DNA of 26,580 bases. Source: a virus. Shown here piece by piece: positions 7,450-13,888 of this stretch (the first letter of the stretch is position 1; each line of letters begins with the position of its first letter). The notes under the pieces were generated by a model, which was not told the DNA's origin, did not search any database, and saw only the letters and a list, made by a program, of their open reading frames with translations. The position numbers and the translations under genes are program-made. The DNA lies in IMG/VR virus record IMGVR_UViG_3300020473_000108, positions 1 through 26,580 of that record; one strand, written 5' to 3'.

Positions 7450-7626
7450 TCATGCAGGACCACCATACTTTTTTGATTTGACTTTTTTACCTTTGTATTC
7501 TCCACCTGTCCTTGCAACCTTTCCTTTAGCTTTACAAGATGCTTTGCAAGAAAAACCTTTTGGGTTTTTACAGTCACAATGACTCATGTCTTTTTCTTCA
7601 AGATAATACTCAACAAATCGTTTCAT
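7450..7626 (-). CDS. Capsid-tagged 58-residue Cys-rich basic protein
   Basis: The frame begins MKRFVEYYLEEKD, a tag with an L-E-E site. The mature part would carry a compact Cys cluster (C17-x-C19, C27-x3-C31, with His16) and a strongly basic Gly/Lys tail. The Cys spacing could bind one metal ion. The ATG overlaps the upstream stop by ATGA, as for most tagged genes here. I do not recognise the family. Confidence 0.7.
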   Translation of the reverse strand: MKRFVEYYLEEKDMSHCDCKNPKGFSCKASCKAKGKVARTGGEYKGKKVKSKKYGGPA

Positions 7627-8144
7627 TTATAATACTCATTCTTTGGGTCTGCATCACCTGTCTCATCTGGCCACCATTCTAATTCATACATATCACCATC
7701 TGCAAACATTTTTCTCATTCCAAGAATACGTTTCTCATACTCTTTCTTGGATGGTTTGACTCTCTCCGCAACGACATCAAGGACGTAGTTCAGAGTTGTA
7801 GCATTTGCAGTAATTGAACCACATCTTGCACCGACTTCACCTTTGAGAAAATCTATAAGTATACTTCCACTTGAATCTGCAAGAGGTTTTGCAAACTTCT
7901 CAGGAACTTGTAAGTCGATGTAACAATAGATGAAATCATAATGTGGTGCTGGTGAACCATGTAAAATATATTCATCCTTAACCACTATTCTTTTGAACCC
8001 ATCTTTCGCAAACCAACACAATTGACTATTGGTCATCTCATCTGGTTTACCAAATGTTTTTTCCAGATGTTTTGAATATTCAACTGGTTCTTCATTTTCC
8101 CAATTGTTATATGACTCTGTAATAAAGGACTTAAATGTTTTCAC
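7623..8144 (-). CDS. Capsid-tagged protein of unknown function
   Basis: 173 residues starting MKTFKSFITES, one of the closest matches in the window to the T4 tag MKTYQEFI-x-E, with I-T-E before Ser. The body has alternating strands and helices (FKRIVVKDEYILHG, HYDFIYCYIDL), a GARCGS segment and an acidic, Trp-containing C-terminus. No family is recognised. It overlaps both neighbours by ATGA. Confidence 0.7.
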   Translation of the reverse strand: MKTFKSFITESYNNWENEEPVEYSKHLEKTFGKPDEMTNSQLCWFAKDGFKRIVVKDEYILHGSPAPHYDFIYCYIDLQVPEKFAKPLADSSGSILIDFLKGEVGARCGSITANATTLNYVLDVVAERVKPSKKEYEKRILGMRKMFADGDMYELEWWPDETGDADPKNEYYK

Positions 8145-8443
8145 AACTTACCCTTTCCAAAGTTAGAGACATTGATTGGTTTACCTTTTCTGTCTGGATC
8201 TTTGTCATACTTTCTTTTTGCACGAACCGCAGCTGCACGTTGTTTCTTTGTGAGTTGTCTTATCTTGCGATTAGACATACATTTTGGTTTTGGTCCATCT
8301 GGCTCACCATCACCATCTTTGTCTGGTCTTGCACATGGACCCAAAACAGAACCATCTGTTCCTATTCGTTTCCATCCACCTTGGGGATCTTTCTTATCGA
8401 ACCACTTTCGTAGGTCTTCAGAAAACTCCTTAAACCTTTTCAC
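8141..8443 (-). CDS. Capsid-tagged Lys-rich protein with Cys pair and acidic loop (GTG start)
   Basis: About 100 residues from a GTG at 8443. A longer in-frame reading exists, but the GTG overlaps the upstream stop as GTGA and begins directly with the tag VKRFKEFSED. The body reads GGWKRIGTDGSVLGPCARPDKDGDGEPD, then KPKCMSNRK and a strongly basic end (QRAAAVRAKRKYDKDPDRKGK). This CARP...KPKCMS...SAVRRKR type arrangement is a short domain I recall from many phages and marine bacteria, with unknown function. The basic tail may bind DNA in the head. Confidence 0.7.
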   Translation of the reverse strand: MKRFKEFSEDLRKWFDKKDPQGGWKRIGTDGSVLGPCARPDKDGDGEPDGPKPKCMSNRKIRQLTKKQRAAAVRAKRKYDKDPDRKGKPINVSNFGKGKL

Positions 8444-8613
8444 TCTGACCTCCAAGTTCCACCCTTGGACTTGTACCATTTTGCTGCCCATCCATTTGCA
8501 TAAGCTGACGGATAAACATCAAACTTTTGTTTTGCAAGTGCTTTTGCTCTCGACCAAAGTTTAGGATTATTTGGAACATTTTTTTCTGTTATAAACTCTT
8601 TGAAATTTTTCAT
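8440..8613 (-). CDS. Capsid-tagged 57-residue protein with DVYPSAYANGWAAKWYK domain
   Basis: The start is the ATG at 8613, which follows the upstream TAA as TAATG and begins MKNFKEFITEKN with an I-T-E site. The rest is a single small domain, KLWSRAKALAKQKFDVYPSAYANGWAAKWYKSKGG. I recall this as a common stand-alone domain in marine phages and metagenomes, with no assigned function. Longer in-frame starts upstream would bury the tag and are rejected. Confidence 0.75.
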   Translation of the reverse strand: MKNFKEFITEKNVPNNPKLWSRAKALAKQKFDVYPSAYANGWAAKWYKSKGGTWRSE

Positions 8614-8954
8614 TAGTTGTCCACCTTTGCTGATGCTCTCCATTGAAAACAGCTCCAATACCTTGCTTTGTATTTAGGGCCTGGGTCTGAGCAGTTATGT
8701 CTTGCACGAAATGATTTTCTCCTTGCAGGATCATCTCGTTTGATTTCCATATTTGGATCTCCGAAATTTACTTTGACTACATTACCTTTTTCATTTTTTA
8801 CGTAAACTGAAAATTTCTTCGGACCTTTAGGAGTACGAAAAGGGTTGTTAAGTTCTACTTTTCTACCTTGATATTCCGCTTCAGTAATTACATGGTCAAA
8901 CTGGTCATCACATTCATCACAACATTTTTCAGAAAACTCTTTGAAGGATTTCAT
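8613..8954 (-). CDS. Capsid-tagged protein with internal propeptide-type site
   Basis: 113 residues from the ATG at 8954, which overlaps the upstream stop by ATGA. The tag MKSFKEFSEK is followed by a Cys/Asp-rich linker (CCDECDDQF). Then comes a clean prohead-protease-like site, I23-T-E25 before A26, exactly where the conserved domain AEYQGRKVELNNPFR begins. The domain contains KVNFGDPNMEIKRDDPARRKSFRARHNC and ends with YKARYWSC. I recall it from marine phages as a conserved, uncharacterised domain. Cleavage would remove 25 residues. Confidence 0.75.
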   Translation of the reverse strand: MKSFKEFSEKCCDECDDQFDHVITEAEYQGRKVELNNPFRTPKGPKKFSVYVKNEKGNVVKVNFGDPNMEIKRDDPARRKSFRARHNCSDPGPKYKARYWSCFQWRASAKVDN

Positions 8955-9142
8955 TTTTTGACTCTCCAAATATCATTGATACATTGTACTTTATCATAAA
9001 CTTGCAAGTGTTGTAACATTGAATTTACTGGTGTAACGTCTTCTCCAAGTTTATGAGAAAGTGCAAGTAAATCGCTTGGTTTCTTTTTAAGGGTTGATAA
9101 TACTTTTTCCTCAAAAGAGGAATATTCATTAAACTTTTTCAT
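8951..9142 (-). CDS. Capsid-tagged winged-helix-like protein
   Basis: 63 residues starting MKKFNEYSSFEEK, a shorter tag variant with no clear [LI]-x-E site. Residues 14-63 fit a small winged helix-turn-helix: helix VLSTLKKKPSDLLALSHKLG, recognition-type helix TPVNSMLQHLQVY, and wing strands DKVQCINDIWRVKK. A DNA-binding protein in this set could coat or mark incoming DNA, or act on host promoters. The fold is inferred from the pattern only. Confidence 0.6.
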   Translation of the reverse strand: MKKFNEYSSFEEKVLSTLKKKPSDLLALSHKLGEDVTPVNSMLQHLQVYDKVQCINDIWRVKK

Positions 9143-9314
9143 CTGTATCTTTCGTTTTTCTAACTGGCCAGTTGGTGCAGTATGGGTGTTTTGGATCGTA
9201 TTGTTTTATCATAGTAACTCCAACATACTTTTCTCTCCCAACTGGTTCATCCCATTCATCACCACACACATCAACTCCATGATCTACTTGAGGGAGCGGA
9301 CTCTTATAAGCCAA
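9129..9314 (-). CDS. Hypothetical 61-residue protein (TTG start)
   Basis: The first codon is TTG, seven bases after a strong AAAGGAG ribosome site. No ATG lies near it in frame until residue 35. The sequence has GVDVCGDEWDEPVG and YDPKHPYCTNWP, with two Cys and many Asp and Pro. It is the first gene after the promoter at 9335-9363 and overlaps the next tagged gene by 14 bases. It has no capsid tag and no known family. Confidence 0.55.
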   Translation of the reverse strand: MAYKSPLPQVDHGVDVCGDEWDEPVGREKYVGVTMIKQYDPKHPYCTNWPVRKTKDTDEKV

Positions 9315-9334
9315 CCTTTTTCTCCTTTAGAAGT

Positions 9335-9363
9335 ATTATAAGTTAAAACTGTTTCTAATTCAA
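9335..9363 (-). promoter_or_regulatory. Sigma70-type promoter TTGAAT-17-TATAAT
   Basis: The -35 (TTGAAT) overlaps the iscU stop codon, followed by a 17-base spacer and a perfect TATAAT. It sits in the only gap in this stretch and would drive the 9314-to-left gene series. Confidence 0.55.
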
Positions 9364-9746
9364 AGTCCTTGTTTTTCTTTGTAGTCATTTATTGCTGCCT
9401 TAATCGCATCCTCTGCAAGAACCGAACAGTGAATCTTGACAGGTGGAAGTGAAAGTTCTTCCACGATTTCCGTATTTGATAACTCCATCGCTTTATCAAT
9501 AGTTCTACCCCTAACCCACTCAGTAGCAAGGGAACTAGCAGCAATAGCACTACCACACCCAAATGTCTTAAACTTAGCGTCTTCAATAATTCCTGTTTCA
9601 TCATCTACCTTTATTTGAAGTTTCATTACATCACCACATTCAGGCGCTCCCACAAGACCAGTACCAACGTTATCATCAGTGGAATCAAAAGAACCCACAT
9701 TCCTTGGTTTTTCATAGTGATCTATTACCTTATCTGAATAAGCCAT
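9360..9746 (-). CDS. iscU: IscU-like Fe-S cluster scaffold
   Basis: 128 residues, full length for bacterial IscU. The three cluster-ligand cysteines are present at C37 (PECGD), C64 (FGCGSA) and C107 (HCSVLAED), with D39 as the usual Asp. The motif LPPVK at 100-104, recognised by the HscA chaperone in bacteria, is intact, so the protein could use host Isc partners. IscU builds 2Fe-2S and 4Fe-4S clusters and hands them to client proteins. It starts at the end of the 59-residue gene (TAATG) and shares a transcript with a thermonuclease and a Cys-rich peptide. No capsid tag. Confidence 0.93.
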   Translation of the reverse strand: MAYSDKVIDHYEKPRNVGSFDSTDDNVGTGLVGAPECGDVMKLQIKVDDETGIIEDAKFKTFGCGSAIAASSLATEWVRGRTIDKAMELSNTEIVEELSLPPVKIHCSVLAEDAIKAAINDYKEKQGL

Positions 9747-9925
9747 TATTTCTTTTTTTCTAACGTTTCATAAATTGGATCAGTCGTATGATGCTCTGTA
9801 TTTTTTAAAAGTGCCCTTGATGATGCAAGACGATCAAGGTTTTCGGGTGTTTGTGGAAATTCAATTACTTTACCATTCTCGACACCCGACATAATTTTTA
9901 ATCTCTTCTTAATCCACTCAATCAT
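9746..9925 (-). CDS. Hypothetical 59-residue protein upstream of iscU
   Basis: A frame of 59 residues starts MIEWIKKRLKIMSGVENGKVIEFP. It overlaps the thermonuclease gene end by 8 bases and touches iscU by TAATG, so it is well embedded in the operon. An amphipathic N-terminal helix is followed by a Leu/Ser/Thr region. No family is recognised. Confidence 0.6.
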   Translation of the reverse strand: MIEWIKKRLKIMSGVENGKVIEFPQTPENLDRLASSRALLKNTEHHTTDPIYETLEKKK

Positions 9926-10433
9926 TATCCCATTCTAGTAATTCTTGTTCACCTGTCTCTGCAAGGTATTCCCGATTCTTCCAATGTTCACCTTTGACAT
10001 CATCTTTGTTTTGACCCCAATAACCAACTGCATGACCATGTTCACACATCCATTGGTTTAAGTTAGTCCACCCTTCGTATTCATGACCTTCTTCGCCACA
10101 ATGTACCCAGAGTTCTCCAAGAATCCTACCAAATTTACCTCTTGAGTCGGCTTCAGGACATCGGAGTTCGATCTCTACATCATCCCTATCTGAATCAATC
10201 GCCCAGTGAACCCATTTCTTTAGGTTCTTTTTACTCAGAAGACCATAGACCTTCTCGTTCTTGTGTCGTGTTCTGGACTCTGGTGTATCAATACCAAGTA
10301 ACCTTACACGACTTTTGAACATAACATCAAACCCTAAATCAAAAACACAATCAACTGTATCTCCGTCTACTACTTTTGTCACTGCTTCTATTCTATAGAC
10401 AAAAGGACAATCCTCTTGTTTATACTCAGCCAT
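9918..10433 (-). CDS. Thermonuclease (staphylococcal nuclease-like) family protein
   Basis: 171 residues. The motifs are V22-D-G-D-T26, R44-LLGIDTPE52 and a later GKFGRILGEL. These give the catalytic set of the family (Arg and Glu eight residues apart, then a second Arg). Such enzymes cut DNA and RNA in a Ca2+-dependent way; phage copies may degrade host nucleic acid. Three Trp- and Cys-containing stretches in the C-terminal third are unusual additions. A strong GGGGGG ribosome site lies 4-5 bases before the ATG. No signal peptide, so it would act in the cytoplasm. Confidence 0.88.
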   Translation of the reverse strand: MAEYKQEDCPFVYRIEAVTKVVDGDTVDCVFDLGFDVMFKSRVRLLGIDTPESRTRHKNEKVYGLLSKKNLKKWVHWAIDSDRDDVEIELRCPEADSRGKFGRILGELWVHCGEEGHEYEGWTNLNQWMCEHGHAVGYWGQNKDDVKGEHWKNREYLAETGEQELLEWDND

Positions 10434-10450
10434 AATACCCCCCTTATTTG

Positions 10451-10561
10451 TTACACAGCTGCAACTAAATCTTCATCACATCCGCATAGATTTTCTGTTG
10501 TACACTCACATGGATCGCAAGTGCAATTTGTACATTCGCAACATTTTTCTTTTTCGTCCAT
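10451..10561 (-). CDS. Metallothionein-like Cys-rich 36-residue peptide
   Basis: The frame encodes 36 residues of which 9 are Cys, between residues 7 and 28 (CCECTNCTCDPCEC, then CGC), with acidic residues and no aromatic residue. Repeated C-x-C and C-x-x-C spacing is characteristic of metallothionein-type metal clusters. It lies 17 bases before the thermonuclease and 1 base after the NMNAT-like gene. Together with iscU downstream it makes a metal-linked group. It is too short for standard gene calling. Metal binding is inferred from composition. Confidence 0.65.
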   Translation of the reverse strand: MDEKEKCCECTNCTCDPCECTTENLCGCDEDLVAAV

Positions 10562-10562
10562 C

Positions 10563-11573
10563 CTAGTCCTTCTTCTTATTCATTGCTCGTCTTCGTTCAA
10601 CATCTTGTTTTCGTTTATCCTTGACAAGACGTTTTGCAAACCTAGCAATAACACCCTTTTTCTTTTTTACTATATCAGAAATCTTACCACGTTCTGCATA
10701 AGAAAGTTCTGTACGAGATTTCTTTTTCAGTTTTGGAAAAAATCTTTTAACAATCATGTTGATTGCTGCTTTTCTTGCACGTTGATCGAGTTTACCCTTC
10801 GTTGCAGCTTTCTTCAATGCAATCTGTCTCTTGCGAATGAAACCAGGCTTTCTCGCTTGTAGTTTCATTCTTATTGCCATTTTTCTTCGTTGTGCAGGAG
10901 TAAGTGCTTCGTAAAGTTCTAAATCAAAATCTTCATATTCATCAATCTCTTCTTTTACACCACTTACACCCATACCCTTTGCAACTGCATCGTAGAGTTT
11001 CTTACAATCTTTATCAGATACGCTTGCAGGGATTCCCATCTTAAAGACATCATAGTTTCCATCCACAACTGCCGCTCTCATCTTAGATGCAGACATTCCC
11101 TCCACACCTTCAGCATCTGGATCTCGTTCTCCGGCAGAAACCACTTTGATTTCGTCAAACTGATAGAATCCATGTTTGACATCTTCACCATTGTATCGGT
11201 TCAAGAGAGTATTGAAATCTGCAACTCTGTCACTTCCAACTACCATGACAACTCTTGAATATTTTTTCATGTCATGTAACTGAACAAGTGCTTCAAGTGC
11301 ATTTCGTGCTTTTGATTTGATCATTGTAGAACGATGTTTCGGAAACATCAGTTTCATGAACATCATCTTTTGGTCATGACTCAAAGGGTTTTTCTTTTTG
11401 TCTTGTGAATGACTCATGAATACATAGTAATCACCTCTTTGTTTAGAGGCGGTATTCATCAACACTTTGAGAAGTTTTTCATGGCCGGTTGTTGGGGGGT
11501 TGAACCTGCCAAACGTGAATACCGCCGTTCCTCCCTTTTGTTCTTTTAAAAATTGTTCGTATGTTTTACTCAT
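10563..11573 (-). CDS. Capsid-tagged NMNAT/cytidylyltransferase-like enzyme with basic C-terminal domain
   Basis: 336 residues from the ATG at 11573, which overlaps the upstream stop by ATGA. A TTG three codons earlier is less likely. The tag MSKTYEQFLKE has an L-K-E site. A nucleotidyltransferase core follows: GRFNPPTTGH (22-31, HxGH-type), GSDR (113-116) and S161-A-S-K-M-R166, like the SxTxxR motif of NMN adenylyltransferases. Residues about 215-336 form a separate Lys/Arg-rich domain resembling basic modules of other marine phage proteins, linked through acidic sites EEIDE and ELYE-A that look cleavable. Adenylyl transfer to NMN is possible, but substrate specificity is unknown. Confidence 0.75.
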   Translation of the reverse strand: MSKTYEQFLKEQKGGTAVFTFGRFNPPTTGHEKLLKVLMNTASKQRGDYYVFMSHSQDKKKNPLSHDQKMMFMKLMFPKHRSTMIKSKARNALEALVQLHDMKKYSRVVMVVGSDRVADFNTLLNRYNGEDVKHGFYQFDEIKVVSAGERDPDAEGVEGMSASKMRAAVVDGNYDVFKMGIPASVSDKDCKKLYDAVAKGMGVSGVKEEIDEYEDFDLELYEALTPAQRRKMAIRMKLQARKPGFIRKRQIALKKAATKGKLDQRARKAAINMIVKRFFPKLKKKSRTELSYAERGKISDIVKKKKGVIARFAKRLVKDKRKQDVERRRAMNKKKD

Positions 11574-12793
11574 TTTGTCCAATTCTTTGCAGCATTAAAG
11601 TTAGCTCTTGAAAACTCAAGGCGGTCAACCAGTTTGACAGCATTACCCATTCGGTCAATTGCAACAAAACCCTCTGGTGCAGTCACACGATATCCATTGT
11701 CTGTGCGTATGAAAGTATCCATTGCACCTTTTGCTTTTTCAAGTTTGCGTATCACCATATTCTTGGCGTCCACCAACAAGTTCTGCATATCAAAAATGTT
11801 CTTGAAATTGACTCTGTTCTTAGTAATGTAAGAAATCAACTCGTTCTTATTTTTTGTCTTGATCTCTCTGTTCTTTTCTGTCTTAATCTTATCAATGTCT
11901 TTCTGCAATTTAGCATTGATATACTTAATCATCTCTCCTGTGTGTTTCGTTGTGTTGGAAATCTTTTGTCCTTCTCTGACTTTAACGTTGTTGAATGTCT
12001 TCACCAAGATGAGAAGATTGTTGTCATTCATCAGTTCATTCATAAATGATGATTTCAGTTCACGAAACTTCTTGCCAGCAGAAGATAGAACCTTTGTGAT
12101 TGATGCAGTTTCCGCTTTGTTGAAATTGACTGTTCCAGAAGTGTCTCTGTAATCTGCATCTGTAAAATATACATCGTCCGTTTTTTTCAACCCACTTATA
12201 TTCGCACCGAAAGTGGCACGCATATCTTCAAGTTTCTCTCCTGAATAAGTGGTATGCCAGACAATACCCATTTTCGCTTTTTTAATCTTATTAGAACTTT
12301 CTTTTGGAACTGCGTATACGATTGTGTTGGGCTGGAAGGTGAGATACGATTTACCATCTATTGTCTCAGTTGACAAATCATCTTGTGTGAATAACATATC
12401 ACCTTGTAAAACATCTTTAATTCCTAACTTTGGTAAGTACTTGAGTGCAACTTTAAGTTTAGAATTAAGTCCTGGCGATGAATGATTTGCATCAATGTCT
12501 GCATTTGTATAGTTGACTTTTGGATTCTTGTTGAAAACTCCCTTGGTTCCTACAAAAAACTTCTTGTTCTCTGGGTTAATTCCTGCAAAAACAGCAGGAG
12601 CTCCATCCCATTTAACAGTCACATTGACACTTGACTTTGTACTTCCTGCAAGCATATCCCTCAATGATTGAAGGAAGTTGATTGCTGCCCGTGTTCCGTT
12701 GACTCCGTTATTCAACACCTCATCTTCAAGGTGTTCTAAATGTAAGTTCTTACCTTCTGCGCCTTCGGCAAGATACTCTGCGAATGTAATCAT
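11570..12793 (-). CDS. Capsid-tagged ligase/nucleotidyltransferase-fold protein
   Basis: 407 residues starting MITFAEYLAEG, with an L-A-E cleavage-type site before Gly. Motifs of the covalent nucleotidyltransferase (DNA/RNA ligase) superfamily are visible in order: motif I K61-W-D-G64, a GDMLF segment (131-135) like motif III, E374-G-F-V377 like motif IV and K387 (AVKLV) like motif V. I recall this as a conserved family of T4-like marine phages. The long Lys-rich helix between about 290 and 350 is unusual for a ligase. It could seal RNA or DNA, but activity is unproven. It is the first gene after the late promoter at 12837-12844. Confidence 0.65.
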   Translation of the reverse strand: MITFAEYLAEGAEGKNLHLEHLEDEVLNNGVNGTRAAINFLQSLRDMLAGSTKSSVNVTVKWDGAPAVFAGINPENKKFFVGTKGVFNKNPKVNYTNADIDANHSSPGLNSKLKVALKYLPKLGIKDVLQGDMLFTQDDLSTETIDGKSYLTFQPNTIVYAVPKESSNKIKKAKMGIVWHTTYSGEKLEDMRATFGANISGLKKTDDVYFTDADYRDTSGTVNFNKAETASITKVLSSAGKKFRELKSSFMNELMNDNNLLILVKTFNNVKVREGQKISNTTKHTGEMIKYINAKLQKDIDKIKTEKNREIKTKNKNELISYITKNRVNFKNIFDMQNLLVDAKNMVIRKLEKAKGAMDTFIRTDNGYRVTAPEGFVAIDRMGNAVKLVDRLEFSRANFNAAKNWTK

Positions 12794-12836
12794 TCTTCTA
12801 ATTTTTATTTTTTGTAGGTAGGGATAACGATATAAT

Positions 12837-12844
12837 TATTTATA
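12837..12844 (-). promoter_or_regulatory. T4-type late promoter (TATAAATA)
   Basis: Exact TATAAATA preceded by CT and followed by an AT-rich stretch, leaving a leader of about 35-40 bases before the ligase-fold gene. It is well placed to launch the whole tagged block. Confidence 0.65.
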
Positions 12845-12847
12845 AGA

Positions 12848-13183
12848 TCACGAAACTTTAGGTCCGTCATCTTCACCATTCTCTTCTATATCTTTTGCAA
12901 CTTGCATCAGAGCATATGCAAATTCGTCTTTATTTGAATAAACGAATCCATGTGGCGCTTCTGTATTATGGAAGGTAGCAAGATTTCCAAAGTGATCTTC
13001 AACCACAAAATGAATTTCATTGCCTCTTGTGTGCATCGGTTCTGTGACACCGATACAATGTAGATGCACACCCAACTCTGGATGTGCATAATATCCACCT
13101 ATTTTAATATCAAGTGCGTTCTTCTCATCACGGAAGTCCGCTAGATTGACAACCTTTTTAGGATCTCCACTCTTTTTGCTCAT
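12848..13183 (-). CDS. Hypothetical 111-residue protein
   Basis: Starts MSKKSGDPKKVVNLADFRDEKN; then strands GYYAHPELGVHLHCIGVTEP and EIHFVVEDHFGNLATFHNTEAP, with several His that could bind metal; acidic end. The start lies inside the last codons of bS21 (26-base overlap), suggesting translational coupling. No family is recognised and there is no capsid tag. Confidence 0.65.
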   Translation of the reverse strand: MSKKSGDPKKVVNLADFRDEKNALDIKIGGYYAHPELGVHLHCIGVTEPMHTRGNEIHFVVEDHFGNLATFHNTEAPHGFVYSNKDEFAYALMQVAKDIEENGEDDGPKVS

Positions 13184-13388
13184 TCTCTATTTGCCTAATC
13201 AATTTGATTTCATCCTTCATTCGTTGTCTTTGTGCAGCTTCTCTTTTGAGTTTCTTTTTGAGAGAGGGTTTGACGTAGTGAGATTTATCATTCACTGTCT
13301 TGATTATACCTTCATTCAAAACTGCGGATTTGAAACGAGACAAGGCTCGGTTAATGTTCTCGTTTGGTTTTACACGAACAGATATCAT
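13158..13388 (-). CDS. rpsU: Ribosomal protein bS21 homologue
   Basis: 76 residues: ISVRVKPNENINRALSRFKSAVLNEGII, followed by a long basic helical part ending in charged residues. This is the usual bS21 plan (V-x-V-x-x-x-E-x-x-x-x-A-L-x-R-F-K, then K/R-rich helices). bS21 sits near the mRNA anti-SD end of the 30S subunit and is the ribosomal protein most often carried by phages, including pelagiphages. An AAGGAG ribosome site precedes the ATG. Two promoters lie upstream, an early type (13434-13462) and a TATAAATT box (13421-13428). It probably replaces or competes with host bS21 to favour phage mRNAs; that role is inference. Confidence 0.85.
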   Translation of the reverse strand: MISVRVKPNENINRALSRFKSAVLNEGIIKTVNDKSHYVKPSLKKKLKREAAQRQRMKDEIKLIRQIENEQKEWRS

Positions 13389-13420
13389 AACGACTCCTTA
13401 GAGGTTTATTTTATTTTAAT

Positions 13421-13428
13421 AATTTATA
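13421..13428 (-). promoter_or_regulatory. Late-like promoter box TATAAATT
   Basis: One mismatch from TATAAATA, 32 bases before the bS21 ATG. It overlaps the expected start region of the early promoter next to it. Confidence 0.4.
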
Positions 13429-13433
13429 AGACC

Positions 13434-13462
13434 AGTATATCAAGACAGTGACGATATGTCAA
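13434..13462 (-). promoter_or_regulatory. Early-type promoter TTGACA-17-TATACT
   Basis: Consensus -35, 17-base spacer, and extended -10 (TGA before TATACT). It has the same design as the series between 18.4 and 23.0 kb. It faces bS21. Confidence 0.7.
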
Positions 13463-13528
13463 GTCATTAAATCGGAAACAATAAAAACAAACAAAAAACG
13501 ATCATACTGTAAGATAACATCAATTTTT

Positions 13529-13888
13529 TCATGCTAATCCCCATCTGTTTCCTCTCATTATATTTCTCTCTCTTTGTTCTAGGTCAAACCTATCCCTTGA
13601 TTGAGAAAGATATTGATGGACAGATAAAAATGTAACATCCATTTTAAAAGTATCAAAAGTCAATGCGTTTTTTATTCTTGAGAGTAAGGAAGGTTTTCCC
13701 CCTTTTGATTGATAATTATGGAATGCTTCTTCAGCATCGGACAAGTTACGATATTCTGCTCGTAACCAAGGCACAATTTCTGGATCATAATCTCTCACTT
13801 GTGCATAAAAAGATTGTTCATCTAAAGCATGGGAGTGTGGGTTGAACACTCTGTTCCTTTCTTTTTTTAGAGATTGGAGAAGAGGCAC
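13529..13888 (-). CDS. Hypothetical 119-residue protein with sequestered GTG start
   Basis: Begins MPLLQSLKKERNRVFNPHSHALDEQ. It has YDPEIVPWLRAEYRNLSDAEEAFHNYQSKGG and a basic helical end. The best start is a GTG at 13888; in-frame codons upstream soon reach a stop. The GTG lies in the 3' arm of a perfect 8-bp hairpin whose loop holds the purine-rich ribosome site. No known family. It is downstream of the Na/Pi-like gene with an 88-base gap. Confidence 0.55.
   Translation of the reverse strand: MPLLQSLKKERNRVFNPHSHALDEQSFYAQVRDYDPEIVPWLRAEYRNLSDAEEAFHNYQSKGGKPSLLSRIKNALTFDTFKMDVTFLSVHQYLSQSRDRFDLEQRERNIMRGNRWGLA

Noticed and set aside
9389-9604. Second minus-strand frame inside iscU
   Set aside because: Leu-rich out-of-phase shadow of a clearly conserved gene.
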